This document shows positions 40,374 to 51,876 of a DNA stretch of 62,036 bases, piece after piece (the first letter of the stretch is position 1; every line of letters starts with the position of its first letter). The notes below the pieces were generated by a model, which had not been told where the DNA came from, searched no databases, and was given only the letters and a program-made list of their open reading frames with translations. The position numbers and the translations under genes were made by a program. The stretch lies in assembly GCF_008801575.1 (NCBI RefSeq), contig NZ_VZPL01000027.1:1-62036 (forward strand), written 5' to 3'. The DNA comes from Xanthomonas cissicola (GTDB lineage: Bacteria; Pseudomonadota; Gammaproteobacteria; Xanthomonadales; Xanthomonadaceae).

Positions 40374-40463
40374 ACCTCAGCGCAAGCCAGTCTCGCCGCG
40401 CGCATTCACCAGGCGCTGAATTTCCGAAGTCCCCTCGTAGACCTCGGTGATCTTGGCGTCGCG
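40374..40463 (-). pseudogene. Ghost copy of an acyl-CoA dehydrogenase 3' end
   Basis: Read on the minus strand this encodes AKITEVYEGTSEIQR and LVNARGETGLR and then a stop. It parallels the last 27 codons of the intact gene next door (AKITEIYEGTSEIQR, LVIARGETGLR). The two differ at about eight codons, six of them silent. So this is the remnant of a second, formerly coding paralogue rather than a recent duplication. Upstream it degrades into the hairpin at 40468-40509. Confidence 0.75.
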
Positions 40464-40467
40464 GAGA

Positions 40468-40509
40468 GCGCTCCAGCGTTGCCGCGCGTGGCGGCAGCGC
40501 TGGAGCGCG
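40468..40509 (-). terminator. Long hairpin after the acyl-CoA dehydrogenase
   Basis: CGCTCCAGCGTTGCCGC pairs with GCGGCAGCGCTGGAGCG at 16 of 17 positions around a short loop, just past the dehydrogenase stop. No T-run is present. It may act as terminator or mRNA stabiliser; one arm resembles dehydrogenase codons near the LER of the ghost copy. Confidence 0.5.
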
Positions 40510-40516
40510 GTCGACT

Positions 40517-41665
40517 TCAGCGCAAGCCAGTCTCGCCTCGCGCAATCACCAGGCGCTGGATTTCCGAGGTGCCCTCGTAGATTTCGGTGATCTTTGCATC
40601 GCGAAAGTAGCGCTCCAGCGGCATTTCTTTCGAATACCCCATGCCGCCATGGATTTGCACGGCCTGATGGGTGATCCACATCGCCGCCTCGGATGCAGTG
40701 AGCTTGGCCACTGCCGCTTCGGTGCCGAACTTCTGCCCCTGCCCTTTCAACCACGCGGCGCGCAGCGTCAGCAGCAGCGCTGCATCCAGCTTGCACTTCA
40801 TGTCGGCGATCTTGGCCTGGGTCATCTGGAACGTGCCAATCGCCGCGCCGAATGCCTTGCGCTCCTTGACGTAGGCCAGCGTGGCCTCATAAGCCGCACG
40901 TGCAATCCCGACCGCTTGCGAGGCAATACCGATGCGCCCGGCGTCCAGAACGCTCATCGCAGTCTTGAAGCCCTCGCCTTGCACGCCCAGCACTTCATCG
41001 GGCTGCGCAACGTAATCGGCAAACTCGATTTCGCAGGTGGCCGAGGCGCGAATGCCGAGCTTGGGCTCGGTCTTGCCGCGATGAAAACCGGCGCGATCGG
41101 TGTCGACCATGAACGCAGTGATGCCGCGCGAACCCTTGTCCGGCTCGGTCATTGCAAACAAGACGATGTACTTGGCCACCGGGCCGGAGGTGATCCAGCT
41201 CTTCTTGCCGTTGATGAGGAAGCTGCCATCGGCCTGCTTGACCGCGCGGCAGCGCATTGCCGAGGCATCCGAGCCGGACTGCGGCTCGGTCAGCGCAAAC
41301 GCACCGATGTGCGCGCCTTCGGCGATCGCGCGCACGTAGAGCTGCTTTTGCGCTTCGCTGCCGTTCTTCAGAATACCGGTGCAAAACAGCGAGTTGTTGA
41401 CCGAAACGATGGTGGAATGCGCGCCGTCGGCCGCGGCGATTTCGATCATCGCCAGCGCGTAGCTGATCGGGTCCATGCCGGCGCCGCCGTATTCGACCGG
41501 CACCTCGATGCCCATCAGGCCGTTTTCGCCCAACAGGCGGATATTTTCGAGCGGGAATTCGCCGCTACGGTCGAATTGCTCGGCGCTGGGCGCGATCTTT
41601 TCCTGCGCGATGCGGCGCGCCACATCCTGGATCATTAATTGTTCTTCGGTGAAGCTGAAATCCAC
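40517..41665 (-). CDS. Acyl-CoA dehydrogenase
   Basis: This 382-residue FAD enzyme oxidises acyl-CoA to 2-enoyl-CoA and is similar to short/branched-chain acyl-CoA dehydrogenases. The FAD-binding segment FALTEPQSGSDASAM, the WITSGPVAKYIVLFA block and the C-terminal IHGGMGYSKEMPLERYFRDA and IYEGTSEIQRLV (with the catalytic-base glutamate) are all present. I start it at the GTG at 41665: AAGGGG lies eight bases upstream and the family starts at DFSFTEEQLMIQ; the frame from 41947 is longer without similarity. It is divergent from the ArsR/methyltransferase gene with 121 bp between. Confidence 0.92.
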   Translation of the reverse strand: MDFSFTEEQLMIQDVARRIAQEKIAPSAEQFDRSGEFPLENIRLLGENGLMGIEVPVEYGGAGMDPISYALAMIEIAAADGAHSTIVSVNNSLFCTGILKNGSEAQKQLYVRAIAEGAHIGAFALTEPQSGSDASAMRCRAVKQADGSFLINGKKSWITSGPVAKYIVLFAMTEPDKGSRGITAFMVDTDRAGFHRGKTEPKLGIRASATCEIEFADYVAQPDEVLGVQGEGFKTAMSVLDAGRIGIASQAVGIARAAYEATLAYVKERKAFGAAIGTFQMTQAKIADMKCKLDAALLLTLRAAWLKGQGQKFGTEAAVAKLTASEAAMWITHQAVQIHGGMGYSKEMPLERYFRDAKITEIYEGTSEIQRLVIARGETGLR

Positions 41666-41755
41666 GTCGCACCCCTTCAGGCCTGAGCTGAGCCCCATTG
41701 TAGCGCCAACCATTCGCATGCGTATGTAGTTGACCGCACCTGGCGCCGGGTCGAA

Positions 41756-41785
41756 AATATCTCCATATCGCGATATAGAGATATT
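41756..41785. promoter_or_regulatory. 30-bp palindrome in front of the ArsR/methyltransferase gene
   Basis: The sequence AATATCTC-C-ATATCG followed by CGATAT-A-GAGATATT is symmetric at 14 of 15 position pairs. It ends one base before the ATG at 41787. Its AT-rich dyad and place fit an ArsR-family autoregulatory operator. With TTGACC at 41730 the predicted promoter would overlap it, so binding would block transcription. I expect it to be read by the adjacent regulator. Confidence 0.7.
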
Positions 41786-41786
41786 C

Positions 41787-42782
41787 ATGGATCTGGAAGA
41801 CTGGTCGGCACGCCTGAAGGTATTCGCCGACGCCACCCGAGTCCGCCTGCTGGCCTTGCTGGAGCAGGAAGAACTCACCGTGGCCGAGCTGTCGGCCATC
41901 ACCCGCCTGGCGCAGCCGCGGGTGTCCACGCACCTGGCCAAACTCAAGGAAGCCGGGCTGGTCCGCGACCGTCGCGCCGGGGTGTCGGCGTATTACCGCT
42001 TCGACGAAGTGTCGCTGGACCCGGCCCAACGGGCGCTGTGGCTGGCACTGAGCACCGGCAGCGACGACCCGTTGTTGCGCCAGGATGCCGAGCGCGTGGC
42101 CGCCGTGCTGGCCAACCGTGCCGCGGACCAGAACTGGGCCGATTCGGTGGCCGGCGACATGGAGCGGCATTACTCGCCGGGCCGCACCTGGGAGGCCCTG
42201 GCGCGCACCGCCCTGCCCCTGCTGGAAACCGGCGACGTGCTCGATATCGCGTCCGGCGACGGCGTGCTGGCCGAACTGGTGGCACCGCACGCCACCCGCT
42301 ACATCTGCATCGACACCAGCGCGCGCGTAGTTGCGGCCGCCAGCGAGCGCCTGCGCAAACTACGCAACGTGGAAGTGCGCGAAGGCGATATGCATGCGCT
42401 GCCATTCCCCGATGCCAGCTTCGACCTGGTGGTGCTGATGCATGCACTGACCTACGCGGCCAAACCGGCGCAGGCGGTAGCCGAATCGGCGCGCGTGCTG
42501 CGCCCGGGCGGCCGCCTGCTGCTGTGCAGCCTGGCCAAGCACGAACATCGCGCCGCAGTGCATGCGTACGGCCACGTCAATCTGGGCTTTGCGGCCAAGG
42601 AGTTGCGCAAGTTCGTTGAAAAAGCCGGGCTGGACGTCTCCAGCCTGGAGACGGTGACACGCGAAAAACGCCCGCCCCATTTCGAAGTGATCTCGCTGAT
42701 TGCGGTGAAGCCGGGAATGGCGAATCGGGATTCGGGATTAGTGGAAAACAAAGACACCGCTGCGCGGAGAACCGGACCATGA
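41787..42782 (+). CDS. ArsR-family regulator fused to SAM-dependent methyltransferase (SahR-like)
   Basis: This 331-residue protein has an N-terminal winged-helix ArsR domain (about 1-95: [40 protein letters not shown]). Residues about 110-310 form a class I methyltransferase with [14 protein letters not shown] (motif I), [20 protein letters not shown] and [12 protein letters not shown]. Such fusions sit beside metH in many proteobacteria and belong with the SahR-type regulators of the S-adenosylhomocysteine/methionine cycle. I infer that it senses SAH or SAM and controls metH. The last 23 residues ([16 protein letters not shown]...) are encoded by a dispersed repeat. The stop overlaps the metH start by four bases. 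Confidence 0.85.
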   Translation: MDLEDWSARLKVFADATRVRLLALLEQEELTVAELSAITRLAQPRVSTHLAKLKEAGLVRDRRAGVSAYYRFDEVSLDPAQRALWLALSTGSDDPLLRQDAERVAAVLANRAADQNWADSVAGDMERHYSPGRTWEALARTALPLLETGDVLDIASGDGVLAELVAPHATRYICIDTSARVVAAASERLRKLRNVEVREGDMHALPFPDASFDLVVLMHALTYAAKPAQAVAESARVLRPGGRLLLCSLAKHEHRAAVHAYGHVNLGFAAKELRKFVEKAGLDVSSLETVTREKRPPHFEVISLIAVKPGMANRDSGLVENKDTAARRTGP

Positions 42783-42820
42783 CGCACGTGCGAATCCCTA
42801 ATCCCGAATCTCCAATCCGG
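42711..42820. repeat. GGGATTCGG inverted repeat at the regulator/metH junction
   Basis: The arms are 42711-42740 (CGAATCGGGATTCGGGATTA) and 42791-42820 (CGAATCCCTAATCCCGAATC). The left arm supplies the C-terminal codons of the regulator, the right arm codons 5-14 of metH ([10 protein letters not shown]), and the overlapping stop/start lies between. It belongs to the same family as 4692-4845. Confidence 0.7.
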
Positions 42821-43918
42821 TTTGCATTGCCGTGGCTGCATCCAGAACGCGCAGCCAAGCTCACTGCCGCGCTTGCCGAGCGCATCCTCATCATCGATGG
42901 GGCGATGGGCACCATGATCCAGCGCCACGATCTGCAGGAGCCCGATTACCGCGGCACCCGCTTTGCCGACGGCTACGACAGTGCGCACGTGCACGGCCCC
43001 GGTTGCGACCACGCGCACGTACCGCAGGGCCACGACCTGAAGGGCAACAACGATCTGCTGCTGTTGACCCGCCCGGAAATCATTGCCGGCATTCATCGTG
43101 CCTACCTGGAGGCAGGTGCCGATCTCCTGGAAACCAATACCTTCAACGCCACGTCGGTGAGCCAGGCCGACTATCACCTGGAACATCTGGTGTACGAGTT
43201 GAACAAGGCCGGCGCACAGGTCGCGCGCGCCTGCTGCGACGACGTCGAGGCGTTGACCCCGCACAAGCCGCGCTTTGTGATCGGCGTGCTCGGCCCCACC
43301 AGCCGTACTGCCTCGATCAGCCCGGACGTCAACGACCCGGGCTACCGCAATACCAGTTTCGATGCGCTGCGCGCAACCTATCGCGAGGCTATCGAGGGCC
43401 TGATCGATGGCGGCGCGGATACGCTGATGGTGGAAACCATCTTCGACACGCTCAACGCCAAGGCCGCGCTGTATGCGATCGAAGAGGTCTTCGACGCGCG
43501 CGGCGGGCGTTTGCCGGTGATGGTCTCCGGCACCATCACCGATGCATCCGGTCGCACCTTGTCGGGACAGACTGCCGAAGCGTTTTATGCATCCGTCGCG
43601 CACGGCCGGCCGTTGTCGATCGGCCTGAATTGCGCGCTCGGCGCCAGGGATTTGCGCCCGCATGTGGAAACGCTGGCGCAGATCGCCGACACCTATGTCA
43701 GTGCGCATCCGAATGCCGGCTTGCCGAATGCCTTCGGCGAATACGACGAGACGCCGGAAGAAGTGGCGCAGACGCTGCGCGAATTCGCACAGGCCGGCCT
43801 GCTCAATCTGGTCGGTGGCTGCTGCGGCACCTCGCCCGACCATATCCGCGCCATTGCCGAGGCGGTCGCTGATCTGCCACCGCGGCAATTGCCGGGCGCA
43901 CAAGAGCTGGCGGCGTGA
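42779..43918 (+). CDS. metH: Methionine synthase, homocysteine-methyltransferase half
   Basis: This 379-residue protein is the homocysteine-binding module of cobalamin-dependent methionine synthase, encoded separately. [30 protein letters not shown] and [16 protein letters not shown] are module blocks. The zinc-binding cysteines are in GLNCALGA and [10 protein letters not shown]. It activates homocysteine thiolate to accept methyl from the partner encoded at 44166. The first 14 residues ([14 protein letters not shown]) come largely from a dispersed repeat. The ATG overlaps the regulator stop. GGAG lies 11 bases upstream. Confidence 0.93.
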   Translation: MTHVRIPNPESPIRFALPWLHPERAAKLTAALAERILIIDGAMGTMIQRHDLQEPDYRGTRFADGYDSAHVHGPGCDHAHVPQGHDLKGNNDLLLLTRPEIIAGIHRAYLEAGADLLETNTFNATSVSQADYHLEHLVYELNKAGAQVARACCDDVEALTPHKPRFVIGVLGPTSRTASISPDVNDPGYRNTSFDALRATYREAIEGLIDGGADTLMVETIFDTLNAKAALYAIEEVFDARGGRLPVMVSGTITDASGRTLSGQTAEAFYASVAHGRPLSIGLNCALGARDLRPHVETLAQIADTYVSAHPNAGLPNAFGEYDETPEEVAQTLREFAQAGLLNLVGGCCGTSPDHIRAIAEAVADLPPRQLPGAQELAA

Positions 43919-43930
43919 TGCGTCAGGCTC

Positions 43931-44074
43931 ACCCTCATCCGCCCTTCGGGCACCGTCTCCCGCTGGCGGGAGAAGGACAGTGCGGCGCTTGGATTGCCGC
44001 AAGGACGCGCCGTGCGCAGTCCACCTGCCTTCTCCCACTTGCGGGAGAAGGTGGCGCGAAGCACCGGATGAGGG
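43931..44074. repeat. Inverted CCTTCTCCC-type repeat between the metH halves
   Basis: Segment 43931-43976 (ACCCTCATCCGCCC, TTCGGGCACC, GGCGGGAGAAGG) faces its complement at 44029-44074 (CCTTCTCCCACTTGCGGGAG, AAGCACCGGATGAGGG). Each arm also folds on itself (CTCCCGCTGGCGGGAG). It occupies most of the 247-bp space between the two metH genes. A single copy lies at 30399-30441. Confidence 0.7.
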
Positions 44075-44165
44075 CCGCATTGCACCGCGCCCCAGGGTCG
44101 GACCGTGAACACCTACTCACCACGACCGATCGCGCCGTCGGCGTCGCCTTCCAGCAGAGCCTTGC

Positions 44166-46919
<2,754 letters not shown>

Positions 46920-46940
46920 GGGCATCTGCAGTCCGCAGAT

Positions 46941-47010
46941 CGTAGGAGCGCACCCGGGCGCGATGAGGCTTTCCTGGTAGAACCTCATCGCGCCCGGGTG
47001 CGTTCCTACG
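46941..47010. repeat. Long GTAGGAGCGC-type palindrome after metH
   Basis: 28-base arms, CGTAGGAGCGCACCCGGGCG plus CGATGAGG (46941-46968) and their complement at 46983-47010, match at 27 of 28 positions around a 14-nt loop. It lies between the convergent metH and epimerase genes and probably ends transcription from both sides. It has the look of a dispersed Xanthomonas REP. Confidence 0.8.
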
Positions 47011-47056
47011 CTGCAATGCCACCGCATTGCGCGGCGGCGCTTGGATCACGCCAGCA

Positions 47057-48262
47057 TCAAGCAGCCGGCCGCAACACGTTCAAGACTTCGTAGCACGCGC
47101 CCATGGTGTGGTAATCGGTCTTACCCGCCGGGCTTTTCTCATCGCTGTACTTGCGGTTGTCCGCATCCAGGATGCGATACCACGCGCCATACTGATGGTC
47201 GATCATGTGCGCCCACGAATAGGCCCACAGCGTGTCGTACCACTGCCAGTAGCGATCGTCGCCGCTGCGCTGCGCCAGCAATGCGGCAGCGGCCAACGAC
47301 TCGGCCTGCACCCAGAAATACTTGTCGTCGTCGCAGACATTGCCTTCAGGGTCGAAGCCGTAATACAGCCCGCCGCGCTGCGTATCCCATGAGCGCTCCA
47401 CCGCCACATCGAACAGGTGCTGCGCGGTGGGCAGCAACCAGTCGGCCGGCGCATAGCGATCCAGCAGCATCAGCAGCTTGGCCCATTCGGTCTGATGGCC
47501 CGGCTGAAAGCCCCACGGGCGGAACAGGTGCTTGGGATTATCGCGGTTGTAATCCCAGTCGATATTCCACTGCAGGTCGTAATGCTCCCACACCAGCCCA
47601 TCGGCTTTGGCAGCCTGGCGTTGGGTCATGTTCTCCGCCAGCACCAGTGCACGATCGAGATAACGCTGCTCGCCGCTGGCCTCGTACGCGGCGATCATCG
47701 CCTCGCACATATGCATGTTGGCGTTCTGACCGCGGTAGCTGGTGAAGTTGAACTGCGCGTCGGCTTCGTCGCGATACAAGCCGAAGCCTGCTTCCCAGAA
47801 GTGTTTTTCCAGCAGTTGCCAGGTTTCGTCCATCCACGCACGCGCCTCATCGACGCCGGCTTTCAAGCCGCACGAATACGCCAGCAACACAAAGGCAACG
47901 CCGTAGCAGTGATTCATGTCGTCTTCGACCACGCCATCGCGCAGCGTCCACGCATAACCCCCGGTTTGCGGGTTGCGATGCACGTTGCGCAGATAGTCCA
48001 GCCCGTGACGTACCGCCTGCAGGTACGCAGCATCGCCGAACTCGCGGTAGGCCATCGCGTAGTTGAAGACGAAGCGCGTACTGCTGACCAAGTGCCGATG
48101 CCCGGCATCGTAGATCGAACCGTCATCGCGGAAATACTGGAAAAACCCACCGGCCGGATCGATCGCGCGCGGATGATAGAACGCCATGGTGTCGGCGATG
48201 TGCTGGCGCAAGACGTCGGCCGAACGGAAATCGGGTGCGGGTGTTGCAGGCAAACGGCTCAT
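47057..48262 (-). CDS. AGE-family sugar epimerase/isomerase
   Basis: This 401-residue (alpha/alpha)6-barrel protein belongs to the N-acylglucosamine 2-epimerase/mannose isomerase superfamily. The conserved segments are HHLVSSTRFVFNYAMAYREF near residue 60 (seen as RHLVSSTRFV), RGGLYYGFDPEGNVCDDDKY with FWVQAESLAAAALL, and the catalytic-His stretch KTDYHTMGACYE near the C-terminus. Members interconvert free hexoses such as mannose and fructose, or N-acetyl sugars. Next to a PfkB kinase and a hexose-type transporter, mannose-to-fructose isomerisation is my preferred reading, which is inference. The start overlaps the kinase stop by four bases. Confidence 0.85.
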   Translation of the reverse strand: MSRLPATPAPDFRSADVLRQHIADTMAFYHPRAIDPAGGFFQYFRDDGSIYDAGHRHLVSSTRFVFNYAMAYREFGDAAYLQAVRHGLDYLRNVHRNPQTGGYAWTLRDGVVEDDMNHCYGVAFVLLAYSCGLKAGVDEARAWMDETWQLLEKHFWEAGFGLYRDEADAQFNFTSYRGQNANMHMCEAMIAAYEASGEQRYLDRALVLAENMTQRQAAKADGLVWEHYDLQWNIDWDYNRDNPKHLFRPWGFQPGHQTEWAKLLMLLDRYAPADWLLPTAQHLFDVAVERSWDTQRGGLYYGFDPEGNVCDDDKYFWVQAESLAAAALLAQRSGDDRYWQWYDTLWAYSWAHMIDHQYGAWYRILDADNRKYSDEKSPAGKTDYHTMGACYEVLNVLRPAA

Positions 48263-49245
48263 GATTGTTCCTGGATCAAGGAATGGACTTCATCGATGCT
48301 CGGCATTGCCGCGAACGCGCCCTTGCGCGTCACCGCCAGCGCGCCGACCGCGGCAGCAAACCGGATCACCTCATTGATTACCGCGGGATCACCGCACAGC
48401 TGCTCCAGCGATGCAGCACGCGTTGCCAGCTGATACAGCAGCCCGCCGACGAACGCATCGCCGGCGGCGGTGCTATCGCGCACCTGCACCTGGAACGCCG
48501 GCACCTGGCCCGAATCGGTACGTGTCTGCCAATGCACCGGCCCGCCGCCATCGGTGACCAGCAACCAACTGGCCCTGCCCTGCCACAGCTTTTGCGTGAC
48601 CGCACTGGCGTCGCTATCGAGCGTTCCCGCCAGATACTCAAGTTCCTCGCGCGAAAGCTTGACCACATCGGCCAACGCCAGCGCCTCCCATAGCAACGGC
48701 GCCGGGTCGACATCCTGCGGCCACAGCATCGGGCGCAGATTCAGATCAAGGCTGACGATGGCGCCATCGGCGCGCGCACGGCGCATGCCGTCGAGCGTGC
48801 ACTGGGCAATTTCCGGCTCGGTCATGCTGTTGGAGCACACATGCAAGACCGCTGCCTGCGTAAACCCGTCCGCAGCGAAGTGCTCGGGACGGAACAACAG
48901 GTCCGCTGCCGGTGGACGGTAGAAACTGAAACTGCGTTCGCCCGCGTCGTCCAACGCAACGAACGCCAACGCAGTCTTGGCCTGATCGGTGCGTACGATG
49001 CCGTCGGTCGCCACGCCCGATTGCTGCAGGCTTTGCAGCAGGAAATCGCCGAACATGTCGCGCCCGAGCATGCCCACAAAATGCGCAGCGCCCCCCAGGC
49101 GCGCCACCGCAACGGCGACATTGGCCGGCGCACCGCCGGCATATTGCGCGAAGGTGCGCGCCTCGTCCGGGCGGGCCTGCGGCAACGCCAGCATGTCGAT
49201 CAGCGCTTCGCCGAAACACACCACCTGATGCTTGCTCGCACTCAT
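48259..49245 (-). CDS. PfkB-family carbohydrate kinase (fructokinase-like)
   Basis: This 328-residue ribokinase-fold kinase has the two PfkB signatures: AGGAPANVAVAVARLGG near residue 35 and RDSTAAGDAFVGGLL near residue 255, where the last Asp is the catalytic base. It starts MSASKHQVVCFGEALIDMLA, typical of fructokinases. It would phosphorylate fructose or a related sugar from the epimerase. I use the ATG at 49245, which overlaps the transporter stop by four bases; the longer frame to 49317 lies inside the upstream gene. Confidence 0.88.
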   Translation of the reverse strand: MSASKHQVVCFGEALIDMLALPQARPDEARTFAQYAGGAPANVAVAVARLGGAAHFVGMLGRDMFGDFLLQSLQQSGVATDGIVRTDQAKTALAFVALDDAGERSFSFYRPPAADLLFRPEHFAADGFTQAAVLHVCSNSMTEPEIAQCTLDGMRRARADGAIVSLDLNLRPMLWPQDVDPAPLLWEALALADVVKLSREELEYLAGTLDSDASAVTQKLWQGRASWLLVTDGGGPVHWQTRTDSGQVPAFQVQVRDSTAAGDAFVGGLLYQLATRAASLEQLCGDPAVINEVIRFAAAVGALAVTRKGAFAAMPSIDEVHSLIQEQS

Positions 49246-50552
49246 GCGCGTGCCTCCGCCAGTGCGCCGCGCAACCGCGAGCCCCAGATACCGTAGAACA
49301 CGATGTACAGGTAGCACAGCAACGGCAGCACGAACGACTCATGCAGGCCGATGCTGTCGGCGAGCAACCCTTGCAGATACGGCACGATTGCGCCGCCGAC
49401 AATGGCCATGATCAGCAGGCTCGACGCGCGCCCGGTCAGCGGACCAAGCCGCTCGATGCCCAGGGTGAAGATGGTCGGGAACATGATCGAATTGAACAGG
49501 CCGATCGCCACCAGCGCGTACACCGCCAACATGCCGCCGCTGGCCATGGTCAGGCCCAGCAACACCGCGTTGATTGCAGCGAACACCGACAACAACACGC
49601 GCGGCGACAGCTTGGCCAGCAGCGCCGAGCCGATGAAACGGCCGATCATCGCCAGCGTCCAGTAGGCCGACACATACCTGGTTGCCTCGCGCTCGGTGAA
49701 CCCACCGATCTGCGGCAGCGAGAAGTAATTGACCATCAGGCTGCCGATCGCCACTTCTGCGCCAACGTAGAAAAAGATCGCCAACACACCGAAGCGCACA
49801 TGCGGGTGTTGCAAGGCATCGAGCAAGGAATGCGTGCTGTCGTCTTTCTGTGCGCTGGCGTCGGTCAGAGCCGGCAGACGGAACAAAAACACGAAGATCG
49901 CCAACAGGAACAGCACGATGCCCAGCCCGATGTACGGGCCTTGCACGGCCTGCGCTTCCTGCACGCGATAAGCCAGTTGCTCAGCTTCCGGCAGGGCCTT
50001 CAGTTGGTCGCCGCTCATTACCGTGTTGGACAGGATCAACCAGCCGCCCAACAGTGGCGCGATTGCAGTGCCGAGCGAATTCAGTGCCTGGGCCAGGGTC
50101 AAGCGACTGGAGGCGCTACGCTCTGGCCCCAGCAAGGCGACGTAGGGATTGGCCGCCACCTGCAAGATGGTGATGCCAGTGGCCAATACGAACAACGCGC
50201 CGAGAAATGCGCTGTACACGCGCAATTCCGCCGCCGGCCAGAAGCCCAGCGCGCCGACCGCCGCCACCGCCAAGCCGGCCACGATACCCTGCTTATAGCC
50301 CAACCGGTTCACCAGCCAACCGGCCGGCAGCGACATCAGGAAATAGGCACCGAAGAAGGTGAACTGCACCAGCATCGCCTGCGCGAAGTTGAGCTCGAAC
50401 ACCGCCTTCAGATGCGGAATCAGGATGTCGTTGAGGCAGGTCAGAAAGCCCCACATGAAAAAGATCGTGGTGACCACCGACAACGCGACGCCGTTGTTGA
50501 CGGGCGCCTTGTTGCCGCTGGGCACGGAGGATTGCGTGGAAAGGGAAACCAT
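49242..50552 (-). CDS. MFS sugar transporter, FHS (fucose/glucose-galactose) family
   Basis: This 436-residue membrane protein has about 12 spans. The segment TTIFFMWGFLTCLNDILIPH near residue 28, FGAYFLMSLPAGWLVNRLGY and LQVAANPYVALLGPERSASS are hallmarks of the FHS family (FucP, GluP). It imports a hexose with protons. The start at 50552 (MVSLSTQSSVP) precedes span 1; the frame extends to 50660 but with proline-rich sequence of no family similarity. It lies 13 bases after the LacI gene end, in the same transcript as the kinase and epimerase. Confidence 0.9.
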   Translation of the reverse strand: MVSLSTQSSVPSGNKAPVNNGVALSVVTTIFFMWGFLTCLNDILIPHLKAVFELNFAQAMLVQFTFFGAYFLMSLPAGWLVNRLGYKQGIVAGLAVAAVGALGFWPAAELRVYSAFLGALFVLATGITILQVAANPYVALLGPERSASSRLTLAQALNSLGTAIAPLLGGWLILSNTVMSGDQLKALPEAEQLAYRVQEAQAVQGPYIGLGIVLFLLAIFVFLFRLPALTDASAQKDDSTHSLLDALQHPHVRFGVLAIFFYVGAEVAIGSLMVNYFSLPQIGGFTEREATRYVSAYWTLAMIGRFIGSALLAKLSPRVLLSVFAAINAVLLGLTMASGGMLAVYALVAIGLFNSIMFPTIFTLGIERLGPLTGRASSLLIMAIVGGAIVPYLQGLLADSIGLHESFVLPLLCYLYIVFYGIWGSRLRGALAEARA

Positions 50553-50565
50553 AGGGATTGTCTGG

Positions 50566-51630
50566 TCAGCGGCCTGAGGCCTTGGTGGGGGAATGGGCGG
50601 ATGGACCGCTTGGGGGAGGTGGTGACATTCGCGTTGTGGGTCCGCAGGCGCTGCTCGCACGAATATTCAGTGCGACTGCGGCGGTCAGCTGTTGTGCGGC
50701 AAGCTCGGGGCTACCGATGCGTTGCAGCACCAATTGCGCAGCCTGCCTGCCCCGCGCACGCGGGTCTGCAGCCAGGGTGGTCAATGCAGGCGTGAACAGC
50801 GCCGCTTCGGCGATATCGTCGAAGCCGGTCACCGCGAAGTCGCGGCCGGGTACGAGGCCGTGCTTGGCCAGTGCCGCCATCAAGCCGAGCGCAACGGTGT
50901 CGTTGTAGCAGACCGCCGCAGTCGCTGCCTGCGCCGTACCGTTTAGCAAGCGCGCCCCGCAGACTGCGGCGTCCTGGCGATTTGGAGCCGACTCGACGTA
51001 ATGCGTTTCCAGGTCCGCCTCCTGCATCGCACGCGCGTAGCCGGCGCGGCGCTGGCGGCAGGAACTGGATGCGGCATGCCCACCGAAGAACACGATACGC
51101 CGATGACCTTGCGCGATCAGATGCGAACAGGCCACGAACGCGCCTTGTGCGTTGTCGAGCGCCAGCAGATCCCAGTGCGCGCCTTCCACCTCGCGATTGA
51201 ACAGCACCACGTTGCGCTGGCGGCCGAGCACCTGGCTCAGCGCCTGCGCCTGGCTGCCTTCGGCCGGCGACAGGATGATGCCCGCCGGCGTGTGCTCCAT
51301 CAGCGAGGTCAGCACTGCTTGTTGACGCTGCGTCGATTCGCCAGTGCTACCGAGCAAGGTGACATAGCCGGCTGCGCCCAGTGCTTCGTCGACGCCGGCG
51401 GCGAACTCGGCAAAAAACGGGTTGGACAAATCGTTGATCACCAGCGCGACGCTGGACGAGGTGCGCTGGCGTAAATTCGCCGCGGCGCGGTTGTAGACGT
51501 AATTCTGCCGATCCAGCTCGGCCTCCACGCGCGCGCGCGTGCTCGCATGCACGAGCGGGCTACCGCGCAGCACCAGCGACACCGTTGCGCGCGAGACACC
51601 AATGGCGCCGGCGATATCGCGTAACGTCAC
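50566..51630 (-). CDS. LacI-family transcriptional regulator
   Basis: This 354-residue repressor has an N-terminal HTH (TLRDIAGAIGVSRATVSLVL), the hinge helix VYNRAAANLRQR, and a periplasmic-binding-like sugar domain (LVINDLSNPFFAEFAAGVDE, DFAVTGFDDIAEAALFTPAL, LTTLAADPRARGRQAAQLVL). Only a GTG at 51630 is available as start in this frame without a strong Shine-Dalgarno. The ATG frame just upstream (about 51667) is off by one, so the start is uncertain. It is the first gene of the sugar operon and probably controls it through the palindrome at 51737-51754. Confidence 0.88.
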   Translation of the reverse strand: MTLRDIAGAIGVSRATVSLVLRGSPLVHASTRARVEAELDRQNYVYNRAAANLRQRTSSSVALVINDLSNPFFAEFAAGVDEALGAAGYVTLLGSTGESTQRQQAVLTSLMEHTPAGIILSPAEGSQAQALSQVLGRQRNVVLFNREVEGAHWDLLALDNAQGAFVACSHLIAQGHRRIVFFGGHAASSSCRQRRAGYARAMQEADLETHYVESAPNRQDAAVCGARLLNGTAQAATAAVCYNDTVALGLMAALAKHGLVPGRDFAVTGFDDIAEAALFTPALTTLAADPRARGRQAAQLVLQRIGSPELAAQQLTAAVALNIRASSACGPTTRMSPPPPSGPSAHSPTKASGR

Positions 51631-51736
51631 CGCGCCGCGCGCCCTGCGTCGCGTCGTCCGTTGTCATCTCGGGTGTCGGCTTGGCTGGCGTCACGTGGCA
51701 AGCCTTGCGGTGGAAGAAAGACACATGCAGTGGCAT

Positions 51737-51754
51737 CAAATTGGATCGATCCAA
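51737..51754. promoter_or_regulatory. Perfect 18-bp LacI-type operator
   Basis: AATTGGATCGATCCAATT is a perfect palindrome with a central CG, the symmetry most LacI-family regulators require. It lies 107 bp upstream of the LacI start, in the 246-bp space between the divergent/adjacent genes, and is the likely site of autoregulation of the sugar operon. Confidence 0.75.
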
Positions 51755-51876
51755 TTAGGCCTTTTCCGCGCAGCCAATGCATGCGGCAGTGCAACATAGC
51801 TCACCTGGCACCAGGCTGAGAGGCCCAGGGCAACGCGCCGACTGGCCAGTGACCCAGCAGCGGCGGTTCGTGCCAC

